Position numbers and translations under genes: made by a program. Under the pieces are notes generated by a model. The model searched no databases. It was not told where the DNA came from and saw only the letters and a program-made list of their open reading frames with translations. A stretch of 64,000 nt of DNA from Odoribacter sp. (lineage in GTDB: Bacteria > Bacteroidota > Bacteroidia > Bacteroidales > Muribaculaceae), in contig JAMPHZ010000009.1 in NCBI GenBank assembly GCA_023663145.1, positions 21,681 to 85,680 on the forward strand, in the 5' to 3' direction. Below, piece by piece: positions 25,229-33,770 of the stretch; the stretch's first letter is position 1, and the number at the start of each line of letters is the position of its first letter.

Positions 25229-27316
25229 TTATTTCAAGATTGCAGACGATGCACCCGATTGTTCTCCAACTTCATTATTCCGACTTACCTTCTTGCCGTA
25301 CCCAAATGTATAGGTGACAGAAAAATTAAGGTTGAAGTGAGCGGTGGTTCCGAATGAAGTTACAAGTTCCTTATAGATTGGCGTTGCAAATTCCTTGGTG
25401 GCTGATACCCATGAAGTTCTGAATGGATTTGATATTCCTGTTCTTATGTTCAAATCCGATTTACTCCAACCCGCACTGAATTGCAACTGACTACGATCTT
25501 TGTATATTGTGCCTGAATTAGTCCATAGGGTTCTGTTTTTCATTTCATAAAATCCTGAAAAATAAAAGTTTTCTAAATAGTAAATTGCGGAGCAAGATAA
25601 AGCAAATGGGTTATACGTTATGTTGTAATATCCTGTGCTTTTGTATAGGAATTGCGACGGCATAATCTGTAATTGCAAATTGCCATTCAATAAATTAGCG
25701 GTGACAGCGAGACCTATCTGGGTTCTGTAATGGTTGCCGTCATTCTCATAATGGCGAAGTATGGCATCCCAGTCCTTATATGGTGTGTAAATAGGCATAT
25801 ATCGGTCAAAGATGCCGTAGAACTGTGCGAAGGGAGAGAATTGAAGCCAACCGTTGGGTATCCAATTATAGCCAAGGTTGGCCATAAAATTGGGTGAATA
25901 TTTAAGATTCGGATTCCCACAATAATACATCATCTCATTCTCCTGCAAAATATTGGGACTTTTAAGATTGGCGTTCATTGGCTCTTTGGAATAGGACAAT
26001 GATATATTAAGGGAGTGCTTTTGATTTGGAGACCATCCTAAATTAGCACTTGCAAACGGATATACTTCCGTTTCTGACTCAGCGTTAGTAATGTTACGCT
26101 CACCTCGGACTCCCAAAAGCAAATCGGCAGTTATTCTATCCGTATAATAGCCATATTGAATGGATGCACCTCCATAAGACTCTTTTATCCTGTCGGCATA
26201 AACGGTCGTGCCAGAATAATCTACCTTATAGTTGGAATGCCCACCAAAACCTCTTACAAACAAGTAATGAACATCGGCAAGTATCTTGCGCCCCATAGCC
26301 ATAACGGAGGCCGCATAACTATCTTCCTTAGCAATGTTGTTGATGATGCTCTCATCAGATGTGTAACAGTTATTTTGATTGTTATGACTGTAGCTTGCCT
26401 TAGGTGTTATTGTGAGATAATATTGATTGGAAAGATTGAAGTTGAAATTGCCGTTATATGATACTGTTCTTGCCATTGAACTGTTTGCTGATGAATAATT
26501 CTGCGGCAGGAAGATTTCGGGTGAAAAGTGTAGTAAACCTTCTGCCGAACTATGCGGGGTCTCTTGAAATGTAAACGCCACAGTATTCTTCATCTGAAAG
26601 CCTCTTTTTGAATAGGATGCTCGGAAAGACATAGGCAGAATGTTCTGTGTATACCGCGAAGCCTCCGGTGTCTGTAAGCGATTGATCCAAGAACGTGAAT
26701 TTTCAACATCTGTCAGCAAATATTGACTTTCGTTTTCATTGGCAATATGATGATTGTTAAAATTGCGGCTTCCGACGAAAATGTCGTATGTCATCTTTTT
26801 GTATGTAAATTTGGAATACACAGATGCCGTGCTTGACAAGCCTATAAAGAATTTCTCACCAAGCGACAACTTTGTATAGCCCCCATAAACATACGGTTGA
26901 ACTATGATATTGACAATATTTCTCTCACCCAAGAAGCGCTGGTCAGAAGGGGAGTAGAAATACTCAACCTTACGAACATCTGACGTCCTTAGGCCTTCCA
27001 GTTCTTCTGCTGAAGCCTTAGTGTAATTGATATAGATTGATACGGACTCACCCGTGTTAGTGGTGACGTTATCGTCAGCGAGACTAACTTTGATTTGTGG
27101 AATAGCCATACGCCGTAACAAGTCAATGCCATTTTGAGCGGTGTTCTTTTGCTTACTCGAAGGGATGAAGTAAACACCTCCGGCGTCAGTTCGGTTCAGA
27201 TTAGCCTTGACAACAACTTCGTCAAGCTGCCGTGGCGCAATACTGTCGTTGTTTTGGGCATGTAAGCCCCCCGTGCCCATCCATACGAGGATGGCACAAA
27301 TAAAAAATACTCTCAT
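25229..27316 (-). CDS. Outer-membrane beta-barrel protein (PF14905-like), ECF-linked
   Basis: A 695-residue outer-membrane protein. A signal peptide (~1-20, ending LHAQ) is followed directly by a TonB-box-like LDEVVVKANL and a compact plug-like region (~30-150) with IYINYTKAS and RKVEYFYSPSDQRF. The rest (~155-690) is a Tyr/Asn/Ser-rich barrel. It has no N-terminal carboxypeptidase-regulatory domain and resembles the second barrel in this window (60193-62508) in plug and barrel layout, as in the OMP_b-brl_3 group. It is last in a four-gene unit with an ECF sigma factor, so it may be a surface sensor or a target of that sigma factor. Base composition looks more AT-rich than in the flanking genes. 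Confidence 0.8.
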   Translation of the reverse strand: MRVFFICAILVWMGTGGLHAQNNDSIAPRQLDEVVVKANLNRTDAGGVYFIPSSKQKNTAQNGIDLLRRMAIPQIKVSLADDNVTTNTGESVSIYINYTKASAEELEGLRTSDVRKVEYFYSPSDQRFLGERNIVNIIVQPYVYGGYTKLSLGEKFFIGLSSTASVYSKFTYKKMTYDIFVGSRNFNNHHIANENESQYLLTDVENSRSWINRLQTPEASRYTQNILPMSFRASYSKRGFQMKNTVAFTFQETPHSSAEGLLHFSPEIFLPQNYSSANSSMARTVSYNGNFNFNLSNQYYLTITPKASYSHNNQNNCYTSDESIINNIAKEDSYAASVMAMGRKILADVHYLFVRGFGGHSNYKVDYSGTTVYADRIKESYGGASIQYGYYTDRITADLLLGVRGERNITNAESETEVYPFASANLGWSPNQKHSLNISLSYSKEPMNANLKSPNILQENEMMYYCGNPNLKYSPNFMANLGYNWIPNGWLQFSPFAQFYGIFDRYMPIYTPYKDWDAILRHYENDGNHYRTQIGLAVTANLLNGNLQLQIMPSQFLYKSTGYYNITYNPFALSCSAIYYLENFYFSGFYEMKNRTLWTNSGTIYKDRSQLQFSAGWSKSDLNIRTGISNPFRTSWVSATKEFATPIYKELVTSFGTTAHFNLNFSVTYTFGYGKKVSRNNEVGEQSGASSAILK

Positions 27317-27328
27317 ATCGTTATGTGG

Positions 27329-27712
27329 TTATTTGAAAGCTTTTAATTCTGACTGTACAAAGAGATGGACATATCCCGAGGTTGTCCACCAAACCCCGAC
27401 ATTTATGATACAGCCATTATTAGGAATATTCAGAATAATATACTCTTTACCGTTTTTATAGCCTTCCACAACATTGGTGGCTCTCGTTTTGTCCTGTTCA
27501 ACGAGTCTCCTTATTTCAGAAAGCAAACGAGGATCGCTGGATGCTGTTACGCTCCTGAAATAATTATCATCGCTTTTGTTGCTTACAACCTTATGACCCT
27601 CAGTGCGAATGTCATTTCGTGAGAATATCATTTCGCACGCCAGACGCGGAGGAGTGGCATAACATATTGATATAAAACTTACGAGGAACAAACTTAATAT
27701 AAATCTTTTCAT
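27329..27712 (-). CDS. Small secreted protein in the ECF sigma cassette
   Basis: A 127-residue protein with a signal peptide (MKRFILSLFLVSFISICYA) and a mature part of ~107 residues predicted to be periplasmic. No lipobox, although Cys25 and Cys99 could form a disulfide. It contains FRSVTASSDPRLLSEIRRLVEQD followed by a beta-rich half (KEYIILNIPNNG, INVGVWWTTSGYVHLFVQ). I do not recognise the family with confidence. It lies 12 bases upstream of the outer-membrane barrel gene and five bases after the membrane-protein gene, so it probably belongs to the same unit and might bridge them. Confidence 0.7.
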   Translation of the reverse strand: MKRFILSLFLVSFISICYATPPRLACEMIFSRNDIRTEGHKVVSNKSDDNYFRSVTASSDPRLLSEIRRLVEQDKTRATNVVEGYKNGKEYIILNIPNNGCIINVGVWWTTSGYVHLFVQSELKAFK

Positions 27713-27717
27713 GGCTC

Positions 27718-28197
27718 TTATTCTATTATGTCGTTCATGTATTGTTCGCTGAGTCGTTGTTCATTCTCTGCGTCTTTAATTATTGACCGAAACATATTCA
27801 TTGTTTCCTCTTCGGTGTCATTAATCACAGTTTGAGCTACATAACCTGTAAGCTCTTTACCGTCAACGCAGACATAAACATTCTGCTCCCGAACTTCGGT
27901 CTGAGGAATCATAAAACAATACACGGCACTAATTGCTATCGTTGCAACGCAAGCAGCAATTCCAGCATATCTTAAAACTCGGTGTCCAGTTCTTTTAATG
28001 GTATTGGCATTGGAATGAGCTATCAGTGTGCTAAGCCCCATTAATGAACGAGCCTCAGTAATAATTGGTGTTGTATGGTCAGAACATAATAGAATAAGTT
28101 CCAACTCCTTTTCCTGTAGCCGGGAAAGGCGACAATCTAAATATGCCTGGCATAACTGTTCAATTTCTTGAATGGTCAGCATTTCTTTAGTTTCCAT
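27718..28197 (-). CDS. Single-pass membrane protein, probable anti-sigma partner
   Basis: A 159-residue protein. I choose the start at 28197 (METKEMLTIQE), one base after the sigma-factor stop, over the frame start at 28221. The N-terminal ~75 residues are cytosolic and helical (IEQLCQAYLDCRLSRLQEKELELI), followed by a transmembrane segment (~VLRYAGIAACVATIAISAV, residues ~85-105) and a ~50-residue acidic extracytoplasmic tail. This layout fits an anti-sigma factor for the sigma gene immediately upstream. No zinc-binding (HXXXCXXC) or FecR motif is visible. The anti-sigma role is inferred from topology and position only. Confidence 0.7.
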   Translation of the reverse strand: METKEMLTIQEIEQLCQAYLDCRLSRLQEKELELILLCSDHTTPIITEARSLMGLSTLIAHSNANTIKRTGHRVLRYAGIAACVATIAISAVYCFMIPQTEVREQNVYVCVDGKELTGYVAQTVINDTEEETMNMFRSIIKDAENEQRLSEQYMNDIIE

Positions 28198-28198
28198 A

Positions 28199-28660
28199 CT
28201 ACATTTTATTATAAAGTTCACGCATCTTTTTTCTTGCTCGGCTCATATTCATCCTTACAGCATCTATACTCATATTCAGACGTTCGGCTATAACATCATA
28301 TTCGAGTTCGTCTATGGTTGACATCTGAAATATCTTTCTTTGCAATGGTGTTAATGAAGCAAATAATAAAGATTTTATTTTTTCAGTCTCATCAATAATA
28401 TTATTATCACTCGCCTTATCACATTCAGAAATAGGTATGAAATACCGCTTCCGCTTAAGTTTGTTAAGACAAATATTTCTAAGAATTACAAACAGTCGGA
28501 AACGTGCTTCCTCTGAACATGCCGGGACTCTATCGCTCCATAGGTTGCAAACAGCATCCTGTACTGCATCATCAGCATCCATTTCGTCCTTAAGGAAATG
28601 GAAGGCGACTTGATGCAGTTTCTCCAAGAGCTGGCTACCTATGAAGTTTTCGGGTCTCAT
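28199..28660 (-). CDS. ECF-type RNA polymerase sigma factor
   Basis: A 153-residue sigma-70 family protein of the ECF class. Region 2 spans ~10-75 (FHFLKDEMDADDAVQDAVCNLW and RFRLFVILRNICLNKLKRK). Region 4 spans ~95-150, with LTPLQRKIFQMSTIDELEYDVIAERL and the recognition helix SIDAVRMNMSRARKKMRELY. It heads a four-gene cassette: sigma, single-pass membrane protein, small secreted protein, outer-membrane barrel. It likely redirects polymerase in response to a cell-envelope or nutrient signal. It sits downstream of a 415-bp gene-poor gap. Confidence 0.92.
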   Translation of the reverse strand: MRPENFIGSQLLEKLHQVAFHFLKDEMDADDAVQDAVCNLWSDRVPACSEEARFRLFVILRNICLNKLKRKRYFIPISECDKASDNNIIDETEKIKSLLFASLTPLQRKIFQMSTIDELEYDVIAERLNMSIDAVRMNMSRARKKMRELYNKM

Positions 28661-28779
28661 ATACTAATAATACAACGTTTGATGCAATTCATAACATAAG
28701 GAACTCCAATATTACAAAAATAAATTGAATCCGCATTTGTACCGTTGGCAAGATGACTGAATTAGTCCTTGTGTGAAAT

Positions 28780-28825
28780 TTGGTTTGGTTCGGGCTTTAT
28801 ATATGCCCGTATAAACCTAAACCAA
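28780..28825. other. Imperfect inverted repeat in the gap upstream of the ECF cassette
   Basis: TTGGTTTGGTT (28780-28790) plus CGGGC (28791-28795) pairs with GCCCG (28805-28809) and AACCTAAACCAA (28814-28825), with small bulges. The 28661-29032 gap otherwise shows no gene, only AT-rich sequence likely to hold the ECF cassette promoter. Confidence 0.4.
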
Positions 28826-29032
28826 TATAGGTATAAAGGCTTGGCAAAAGAAAAAAGGGTTGGGTGCGGAGTAGGAGGAAAGTGTTGATGTGAGACTCAG
28901 TTCATAAAGCTTCCTCAAATATCGTTCAGAGCGTTTGTGCCCAAGAATGCTTTATTTCCGACTTTGCAATATATATGCCTAAACACAGGCTTTTTACTAT
29001 GCGCCCAGATCTGGGCATGTCCGTCATGTGAC

Positions 29033-29063
29033 AAAAGAAAGCCCGCTGATTTTTTCAGTGGGC
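29033..29063 (-). terminator. Terminator of tRNA-Ser
   Basis: TCAGTGGGC/GCCCGCTGA arms (29055-29063 with 29041-29049) and a U-rich tail (TTTCTTTT) on the minus strand, just after the tRNA 3' end. Confidence 0.85.
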
Positions 29064-29075
29064 TTGTCTGTCTCT

Positions 29076-29163
<88 letters not shown>

Positions 29164-29179
29164 TTGTGGTTTGCGTGTG

Positions 29180-29209
29180 CAAAGTTACGACATTTTTTTG
29201 TATCTGCAA
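29180..29209 (-). promoter_or_regulatory. Promoter of tRNA-Ser
   Basis: Minus strand TTG (29209-29207), 19-bp spacer, TAACTTTG (29187-29180), giving a ~10-nt leader before the tRNA. Confidence 0.75.
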
Positions 29210-29229
29210 TACTTTTGACGATTTTTTTG

Positions 29230-29237
29230 TAACTTTG
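29230..29237 (+). promoter_or_regulatory. -7 element of the GT4 gene
   Basis: TAACTTTG on the plus strand, 23 bases before the glycosyltransferase start, divergent from the tRNA promoter. Confidence 0.55.
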
Positions 29238-29259
29238 CAGTGATTTTTATGAAAATGGA

Positions 29260-30291
29260 ATGAAAATTTGTCATGTGATATGGGGATTGACATATGGTGG
29301 CATCGAAACCATGGTTGTCAATATCGCTAATGAGCAGTCGAGATTGGGGCATCAGGTGTCAATTCTGGTGCTAAATGATATAGTATGTCAAGACCTGGTC
29401 AAACGTATCAGCGATGAGGTCGAAGTTATAAAGTTGAATCGCCCTTGCGGATCCCATAATCCCATCCATGTCATAAATATGAACATCGCTTTGCATCGGA
29501 TTAATGCTGATGTCACGCACTTCCATCATGTGAATATCGCGAGATATGTTTTTAAACCATTTCTAAAACGGTGGTTTACTACACATCACACTACATGGCG
29601 TAACAATCTGGCTCCATATTTCAAGGATAATCCACGACTTTTTGCAATATCTCCTGAGGTACAGCGTGATGTAAGATCAAACTCAGGCATAGAATCCACG
29701 GTGGTGATGAATGGTATTGAGTGCGATAAGTTCAAAGTGCGATTAGGTGAATACCATAGGCCTTTTCGGATTGTACAGGTGGGAAGACTCCTTTTTAATG
29801 TCAAAGGACAAGATTTGACTTTGGAGGCGATCGAGCGTTTATATGCCGATGGTTACGATATCAGAGTCGACTTCATAGGAGCAGGCGACGCTGAGGGTGC
29901 AATGCGCGAGATGATAACTGTATTAGGTCTTGAGAATGTTGCTGTAATTGATGGCGCGAGGACTCAGGATTATCTGCAGGAACATTTATGCGATTATGAT
30001 TTGTTGGTGCAACCTTCCAGGATAGAGGGTTTTGGGCTTACTGTAGCGGAAGCTATGGCTGCCGGGGTACCTGTAGTTGTTTCCGATCTGCCGGCACTTG
30101 TCGATGTCGTTGATGGCGGCAGATGTGGATATATCTTCAGAAGCGGATCATCATGTGATCTGGCAGCAAATATAGCAAAGGTAATGGCGCACCGTGATGA
30201 AGGGATGATTGCAAGGGCACGGGAGCGTGTCAGCTCTCTTTATGATGTTTCCACTACAGCTGCCCGTTACCTTGAGCTATACGATGCCTGA
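29260..30291 (+). CDS. Glycosyltransferase family 4 protein
   Basis: A 343-residue cytosolic GT-B fold glycosyltransferase. The N-terminal domain has the GGIETMVVNIANEQSRLGHQV acceptor-side motif (~13-33), and the C-terminal domain has FRIVQVGRL (~167) and the nucleotide-sugar EGFGLTVAEAMAAGVPVV block (~252-269), whose EX7E pair is typical of retaining family 4 enzymes. Donor and acceptor are unknown; polysaccharide or glycolipid synthesis is usual. It stands alone between tRNA-Ser and the convergent DUF4252 gene, whose stop lies at the next base. Confidence 0.92.
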   Translation: MKICHVIWGLTYGGIETMVVNIANEQSRLGHQVSILVLNDIVCQDLVKRISDEVEVIKLNRPCGSHNPIHVINMNIALHRINADVTHFHHVNIARYVFKPFLKRWFTTHHTTWRNNLAPYFKDNPRLFAISPEVQRDVRSNSGIESTVVMNGIECDKFKVRLGEYHRPFRIVQVGRLLFNVKGQDLTLEAIERLYADGYDIRVDFIGAGDAEGAMREMITVLGLENVAVIDGARTQDYLQEHLCDYDLLVQPSRIEGFGLTVAEAMAAGVPVVVSDLPALVDVVDGGRCGYIFRSGSSCDLAANIAKVMAHRDEGMIARARERVSSLYDVSTTAARYLELYDA

Positions 30292-30762
30292 TCAGTGGAT
30301 GCTTATGTTGGCATATCTGCTCAGTAGGGTGGGTATATGTATTTTTCCGCTTATATACAGCAGTTCGTACTCAAATCCATCTTCATTGATTATGAATAGT
30401 TGATCGCTGTATTCGTCTTTTACAGGTGTACTTATATATATCAGGCATAAGTCATCCTCATCTTTTGTCTCAAGAATGAGTTCAAGGTTTAATTTATCAA
30501 GGATAGCCTGACATTTTCCTCGGACTTCTGTTATGTTTGATTCGGCATTGATTATTTCAATTTGCCGTACTTCATGCACAAAGTCTCCGTTGATGCCGTA
30601 TCCTGCCGGCCGTAACTCGCTGCCGATTGAGCTCATTAGCTGGCTTCCCATGTATACCGTCGATACTCCATTCAGTTTTGATGCATCTTCAAACAGACGT
30701 TGTGCGTTGCATGCCAGATTTACTGAAGTGATGGCCAAAATTAGTATAATTATATGTTTCAT
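30292..30762 (-). CDS. DUF4252-like secreted protein
   Basis: A 156-residue predicted periplasmic protein or lipoprotein; the signal region MKHIIILILAITSVNLAC ends in LAC, which may act as a lipobox. The mature part contains GVSTVYMGSQLMSS, an alternating helix/beta pattern and IYISTPVKDEYSDQLFIIN, which resembles the DUF4252 family often found beside ECF sigma genes in Bacteroidetes. Molecular function is unknown. It overlaps the anti-sigma-like gene by four bases (ATGA), so the three genes sigma, anti-sigma-like and DUF4252 form one coupled operon. I consider the family call probable. Confidence 0.75.
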   Translation of the reverse strand: MKHIIILILAITSVNLACNAQRLFEDASKLNGVSTVYMGSQLMSSIGSELRPAGYGINGDFVHEVRQIEIINAESNITEVRGKCQAILDKLNLELILETKDEDDLCLIYISTPVKDEYSDQLFIINEDGFEYELLYISGKIHIPTLLSRYANISIH

Positions 30763-31436
30763 CTTAATTTTTTGTTTATGGTGTTTTCAACTTCCTGAAA
30801 TGTTTGTCGTGTAGAATTTATTCCGGTACTTACACCGGCGAGGCTACGGCTGATAGTCCCGTTGACCATCTGTAGAAGCTGCGCAGCCTCTACTGAATCA
30901 GATACAATTATTACCCGGGATTCTTTGGCCGGCTTTGTTTTTGCATAATGCGTTGCCTGAGATGAAGAAGGCCTTGGAGTCTCCATGGCAAGCATTTTCT
31001 CTGGTTTGGCAGGTTTTATGGTGTCAACTCTAAGTAGTGTGTCGGGATTACATATGAATGCCGAAATGAGACCTCCGACTTCTTCGGTGGCATCGATGTT
31101 TGGATTTCCGGTTTGTTTTGGCTTGAAAATAATTGCAGTAGCGGCTAACAGCATTAGTAAGGTAATGGATGCGGCTATCCGCCATGCATGTGACAAGAGG
31201 TGTTTCTTTTTACCGGAAGTGGCCATGATTATTCTGCGTTCAAGATCTTTTGGAGGCAGTGATGCCTGGGACATGGCCACAAACATACGGCGGTCGGCCT
31301 CAAGATCCGGCTCAACGCATTTGTGGGTAAGGAAGTAGCGTGTCAACGCGGCTTCCTGAGAGGGAGTGCTGTCCCCGCTGTAGTATAGCTCAAGCAACTG
31401 CCTGATTTGCTGTGGTGTGAGGTTTGCGGAAGTCAT
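30759..31436 (-). CDS. Single-pass anti-sigma-like membrane protein
   Basis: A 225-residue protein. The cytosolic N-terminus (~1-80) has LTPQQIRQLLELYYSGDSTP and SQEAALTRYFLTHK, a pattern common in Bacteroidetes anti-sigma partners. A transmembrane segment lies at ~86-104 (IAASITLLMLLAATAII). The ~120-residue extracytoplasmic part is Pro/Lys/Thr-rich with an amphipathic end (RVIIVSDSVEAAQLLQMV). It overlaps both neighbours by four bases. The anti-sigma role is inferred from topology and coupling; no FecR or zinc motif is seen. Confidence 0.78.
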   Translation of the reverse strand: MTSANLTPQQIRQLLELYYSGDSTPSQEAALTRYFLTHKCVEPDLEADRRMFVAMSQASLPPKDLERRIIMATSGKKKHLLSHAWRIAASITLLMLLAATAIIFKPKQTGNPNIDATEEVGGLISAFICNPDTLLRVDTIKPAKPEKMLAMETPRPSSSQATHYAKTKPAKESRVIIVSDSVEAAQLLQMVNGTISRSLAGVSTGINSTRQTFQEVENTINKKLR

Positions 31437-31915
31437 GTTGAAAGTTTGGTATATAGTTCTTTTATTTTGCGTCTGCCGCGGCTTAGTAACTGTCGCACGT
31501 TGTCGGCTGTCAGTCCTGTTATCATAGCTATTTCTGCTGGTGAATGTCCGTCAAATGCATTCAGTTCAATTACTCGCTGCTGTGTAGGTGGTAGTGATGC
31601 CAATATATTATTGATGACGGCAATGCCGTCGGGGTCGGGAGGTGGTGCGGTAGAAGCGGTGTCGTATGCTTCATCCAATGTGAATTCATCAGGTTGGCGG
31701 CGCAACCAGTCGATCGCAGTATTCCGCAAAGTAGCTATCGCGAATCCTTTGGGGGAACTTGCAGAATCGAGGCGTGCCCGGTTATTCCAAAGCTTGACCA
31801 TTGTCTCCTGCACTATATCAGCTGCCACATCGCGGTTGCGGGTAAGACTCACAGCCACTGCGAAAAGCTCCCGATAGAGCGGTACTACGGTAAGTTGGAA
31901 TGTTTTTGAATCCAT
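31433..31915 (-). CDS. ECF-type RNA polymerase sigma factor
   Basis: A 160-residue ECF sigma factor. The start at 31915 (MDSKTFQLTVVPLYREL) is preferred over 31984, which adds an unlikely 23-residue lead. Region 2: LTRNRDVAADIVQETMVKLWNNR and FAIATLRNTAIDWLRR. Region 4: LASLPPTQQRVIELNAFDGHSPAEIAMITGLTADNVRQLLSRGRRKIKELY. It heads an operon with an anti-sigma-like membrane protein and a DUF4252 protein, linked by ATGA overlaps. There is no outer-membrane receptor in this unit, unlike the cassette at 25.2-28.7 kb. Confidence 0.92.
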   Translation of the reverse strand: MDSKTFQLTVVPLYRELFAVAVSLTRNRDVAADIVQETMVKLWNNRARLDSASSPKGFAIATLRNTAIDWLRRQPDEFTLDEAYDTASTAPPPDPDGIAVINNILASLPPTQQRVIELNAFDGHSPAEIAMITGLTADNVRQLLSRGRRKIKELYTKLST

Positions 31916-31942
31916 ATATAATCCATATATAATGTATACGGA

Positions 31943-31978
31943 AAATGCAGGTGATTTGTGACACAACCACCTGCATTT
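31943..31978 (-). terminator. Terminator of the gmk-nadD-DUF5063-M18 operon
   Basis: An 11-bp perfect stem (AAATGCAGGTG 31943-31953 with CACCTGCATTT 31968-31978) just past the M18 peptidase stop. T-rich ends are present on both strands. Confidence 0.8.
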
Positions 31979-31990
31979 TTTCAAAATATC

Positions 31991-33289
31991 CTACCTGTAG
32001 AAGGTTGACAGCACAGTAATCATGCCGGCGTGATCGCTCAAGGAGGCCGTCTCACGCACCGAGTGCATTGCCCAAATAGCCGCGCCTACATCGACGCCAC
32101 GAAGCGGGATCTGTGAGGTGAGAATATTCCCGAGGGTGGAACCGCCTGCACTGTCGCTATGATTCACGAAGTATTGATAATGAACTCCGGCTTTTTCGCA
32201 TAGTGAGGCAAATACTGCTGCCGAATCGGCGTCCGTCATATATTTGCAGTTAGCGTTGATTTTGATTACCGGACCTCCGCCAAGGGTCGGATGATTTGTC
32301 GGATCATGCTTCTCCGGATAATTAGGATGTATCCCATGCGCATCATCAGCCGAAATCATGAATGAACGGTCAATGGCCCGCATATAGTCTTCTTCGCTAC
32401 CGCCCATAACCGTGACAATGCGTCTCAGTATATAGTCTAACATCGGTGAGGCTGCTCCTTGCTTTGTACCAGAACCGGTTTCTTCATTGTCAAAGATTGC
32501 CATAACGCGAGTCATCGGGCTTATCGCCGGTGCAGTATCGATCAAGGCGGTAAGCGCCGCGTGAACCATTGACAGATCATCAATGCGTCCGCTTGTTATA
32601 AATTCGCCTCCGAGACCCACTACAGATGCGCGGGTAGTGTCGAATAGTGACAGGTCGTAGTCAAGAATCCTTTCAGACGATATTCCAAGTTTCTCGGCAA
32701 CAATACGTTTTACGAGACCCTTTACCTGTTGTGGCTGGGACACATGCCCCAGAACCGGTAACATGTCTTTTTGTCTGCTTAACGGATTACCTTCATTGAC
32801 CGCTCGGTTGAAATGAATTGCCAGATGCGGTATGGTGAGAAGATGACGGTCAAACTTTACGAGACAATGTTGGGGGTGTAAGGGGTCGTCGCTTCGTAAT
32901 ATTACGCGCCCGGCCAATGACAAGGGCCTGTCAAACCATGTATAAAGGATCGGGCCACCGTAAACTTCGGTATTTAATTTAACAATATTTCCCTCGCACA
33001 ATATTTCGCAATCGGGTTTAATTCTGAACCCTGGGGAGTCGCTGTGTGCCGAGACGATTTTGAAACCGTCGTTGACCTCGCCGTGTCCGGCTATAAAAGC
33101 GAATATTGCTGAATCGTTTTTAGTTACGTAATAACGACCTCCAGGTGTTATCTGCCATTTATCCGCCATTTTGAGCTGTTTGAATCCTGTGGCATCAAGA
33201 TGACGTTTGATTGTATTTATGGCCCAGAAGTTTACCGGCGATTCATCAAGAAAAGCTGCAAGGTCGCGATAGTTATTGTAAGCTGTCAT
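31991..33289 (-). CDS. M18 family aminopeptidase
   Basis: A 432-residue cytosolic metalloaminopeptidase of the M18 (aspartyl aminopeptidase) family that removes N-terminal residues, often acidic ones, from peptides. The start at 33289 (MTAYNNYRDLAAFL) is chosen over 33319 as it gives the usual N-terminus. Metal-binding motifs are visible: VSAHSDSPGFRIKP, FDNEETGSGTKQGA and the HGIHPNYPEKHDPTNHP block, with a terminal VNHSDSAGGSTLGNI motif. It overlaps the DUF5063 gene end by 17 bases and is last in the operon. Confidence 0.94.
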   Translation of the reverse strand: MTAYNNYRDLAAFLDESPVNFWAINTIKRHLDATGFKQLKMADKWQITPGGRYYVTKNDSAIFAFIAGHGEVNDGFKIVSAHSDSPGFRIKPDCEILCEGNIVKLNTEVYGGPILYTWFDRPLSLAGRVILRSDDPLHPQHCLVKFDRHLLTIPHLAIHFNRAVNEGNPLSRQKDMLPVLGHVSQPQQVKGLVKRIVAEKLGISSERILDYDLSLFDTTRASVVGLGGEFITSGRIDDLSMVHAALTALIDTAPAISPMTRVMAIFDNEETGSGTKQGAASPMLDYILRRIVTVMGGSEEDYMRAIDRSFMISADDAHGIHPNYPEKHDPTNHPTLGGGPVIKINANCKYMTDADSAAVFASLCEKAGVHYQYFVNHSDSAGGSTLGNILTSQIPLRGVDVGAAIWAMHSVRETASLSDHAGMITVLSTFYR

Positions 33290-33770
33290 AATATAATGCA
33301 TTGAGAGGGCGCATAACATTACATAATGTTTGGCTCCATGTGTAGGTGAAATCGTCTTTTATTGCCGCTATTGCGCTTTCAACAAGATCATCTGGCGCAT
33401 CGCGCACCGTTTCAAGAAAATTATAGAATACCTGAAACAGATCAGCCAGATTCTCAGATATGGATACCGCGATCGGCGTGTCACTGTACTTCATGTCATG
33501 TTCGAATGTCTCAAGGTAAGTATCGTTTTCGCCGAAAATAAATTCGAGGTTTCTACGCACCTGGTCATATGTATCTTCTTCAAGAGCGGAATCAATGTAT
33601 CCCTCATCTATTGCACCATCTATCTGTAAGTCGCGTGCCGTGATGTATATTCGTGGCAGCAATGAGAGCATCACCGACGTGAGATCTTGCGGCTCAGTCT
33701 GTCGGCATGATTCGATTGCTGAACAATATTCATTGCACAGTGCTATGAATGCCAAAGTATTGTTTGTCAT
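33273..33770 (-). CDS. DUF5063 family protein
   Basis: A 165-residue acidic, mostly helical cytosolic protein. The pattern NTLAFIALCNEYCSAIE at the start, LLPRIYITARDL (~54), SISENLADLFQVFYNFLETVRD (~104) and FTYTWSQTLCNVMRPLNALYY at the end fits the DUF5063 family known from Bacteroidetes. No catalytic residues are evident and the function is unknown. It starts at the base where nadD stops, within the gmk-nadD-DUF5063-M18 operon. Confidence 0.8.
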   Translation of the reverse strand: MTNNTLAFIALCNEYCSAIESCRQTEPQDLTSVMLSLLPRIYITARDLQIDGAIDEGYIDSALEEDTYDQVRRNLEFIFGENDTYLETFEHDMKYSDTPIAVSISENLADLFQVFYNFLETVRDAPDDLVESAIAAIKDDFTYTWSQTLCNVMRPLNALYYDSLQ

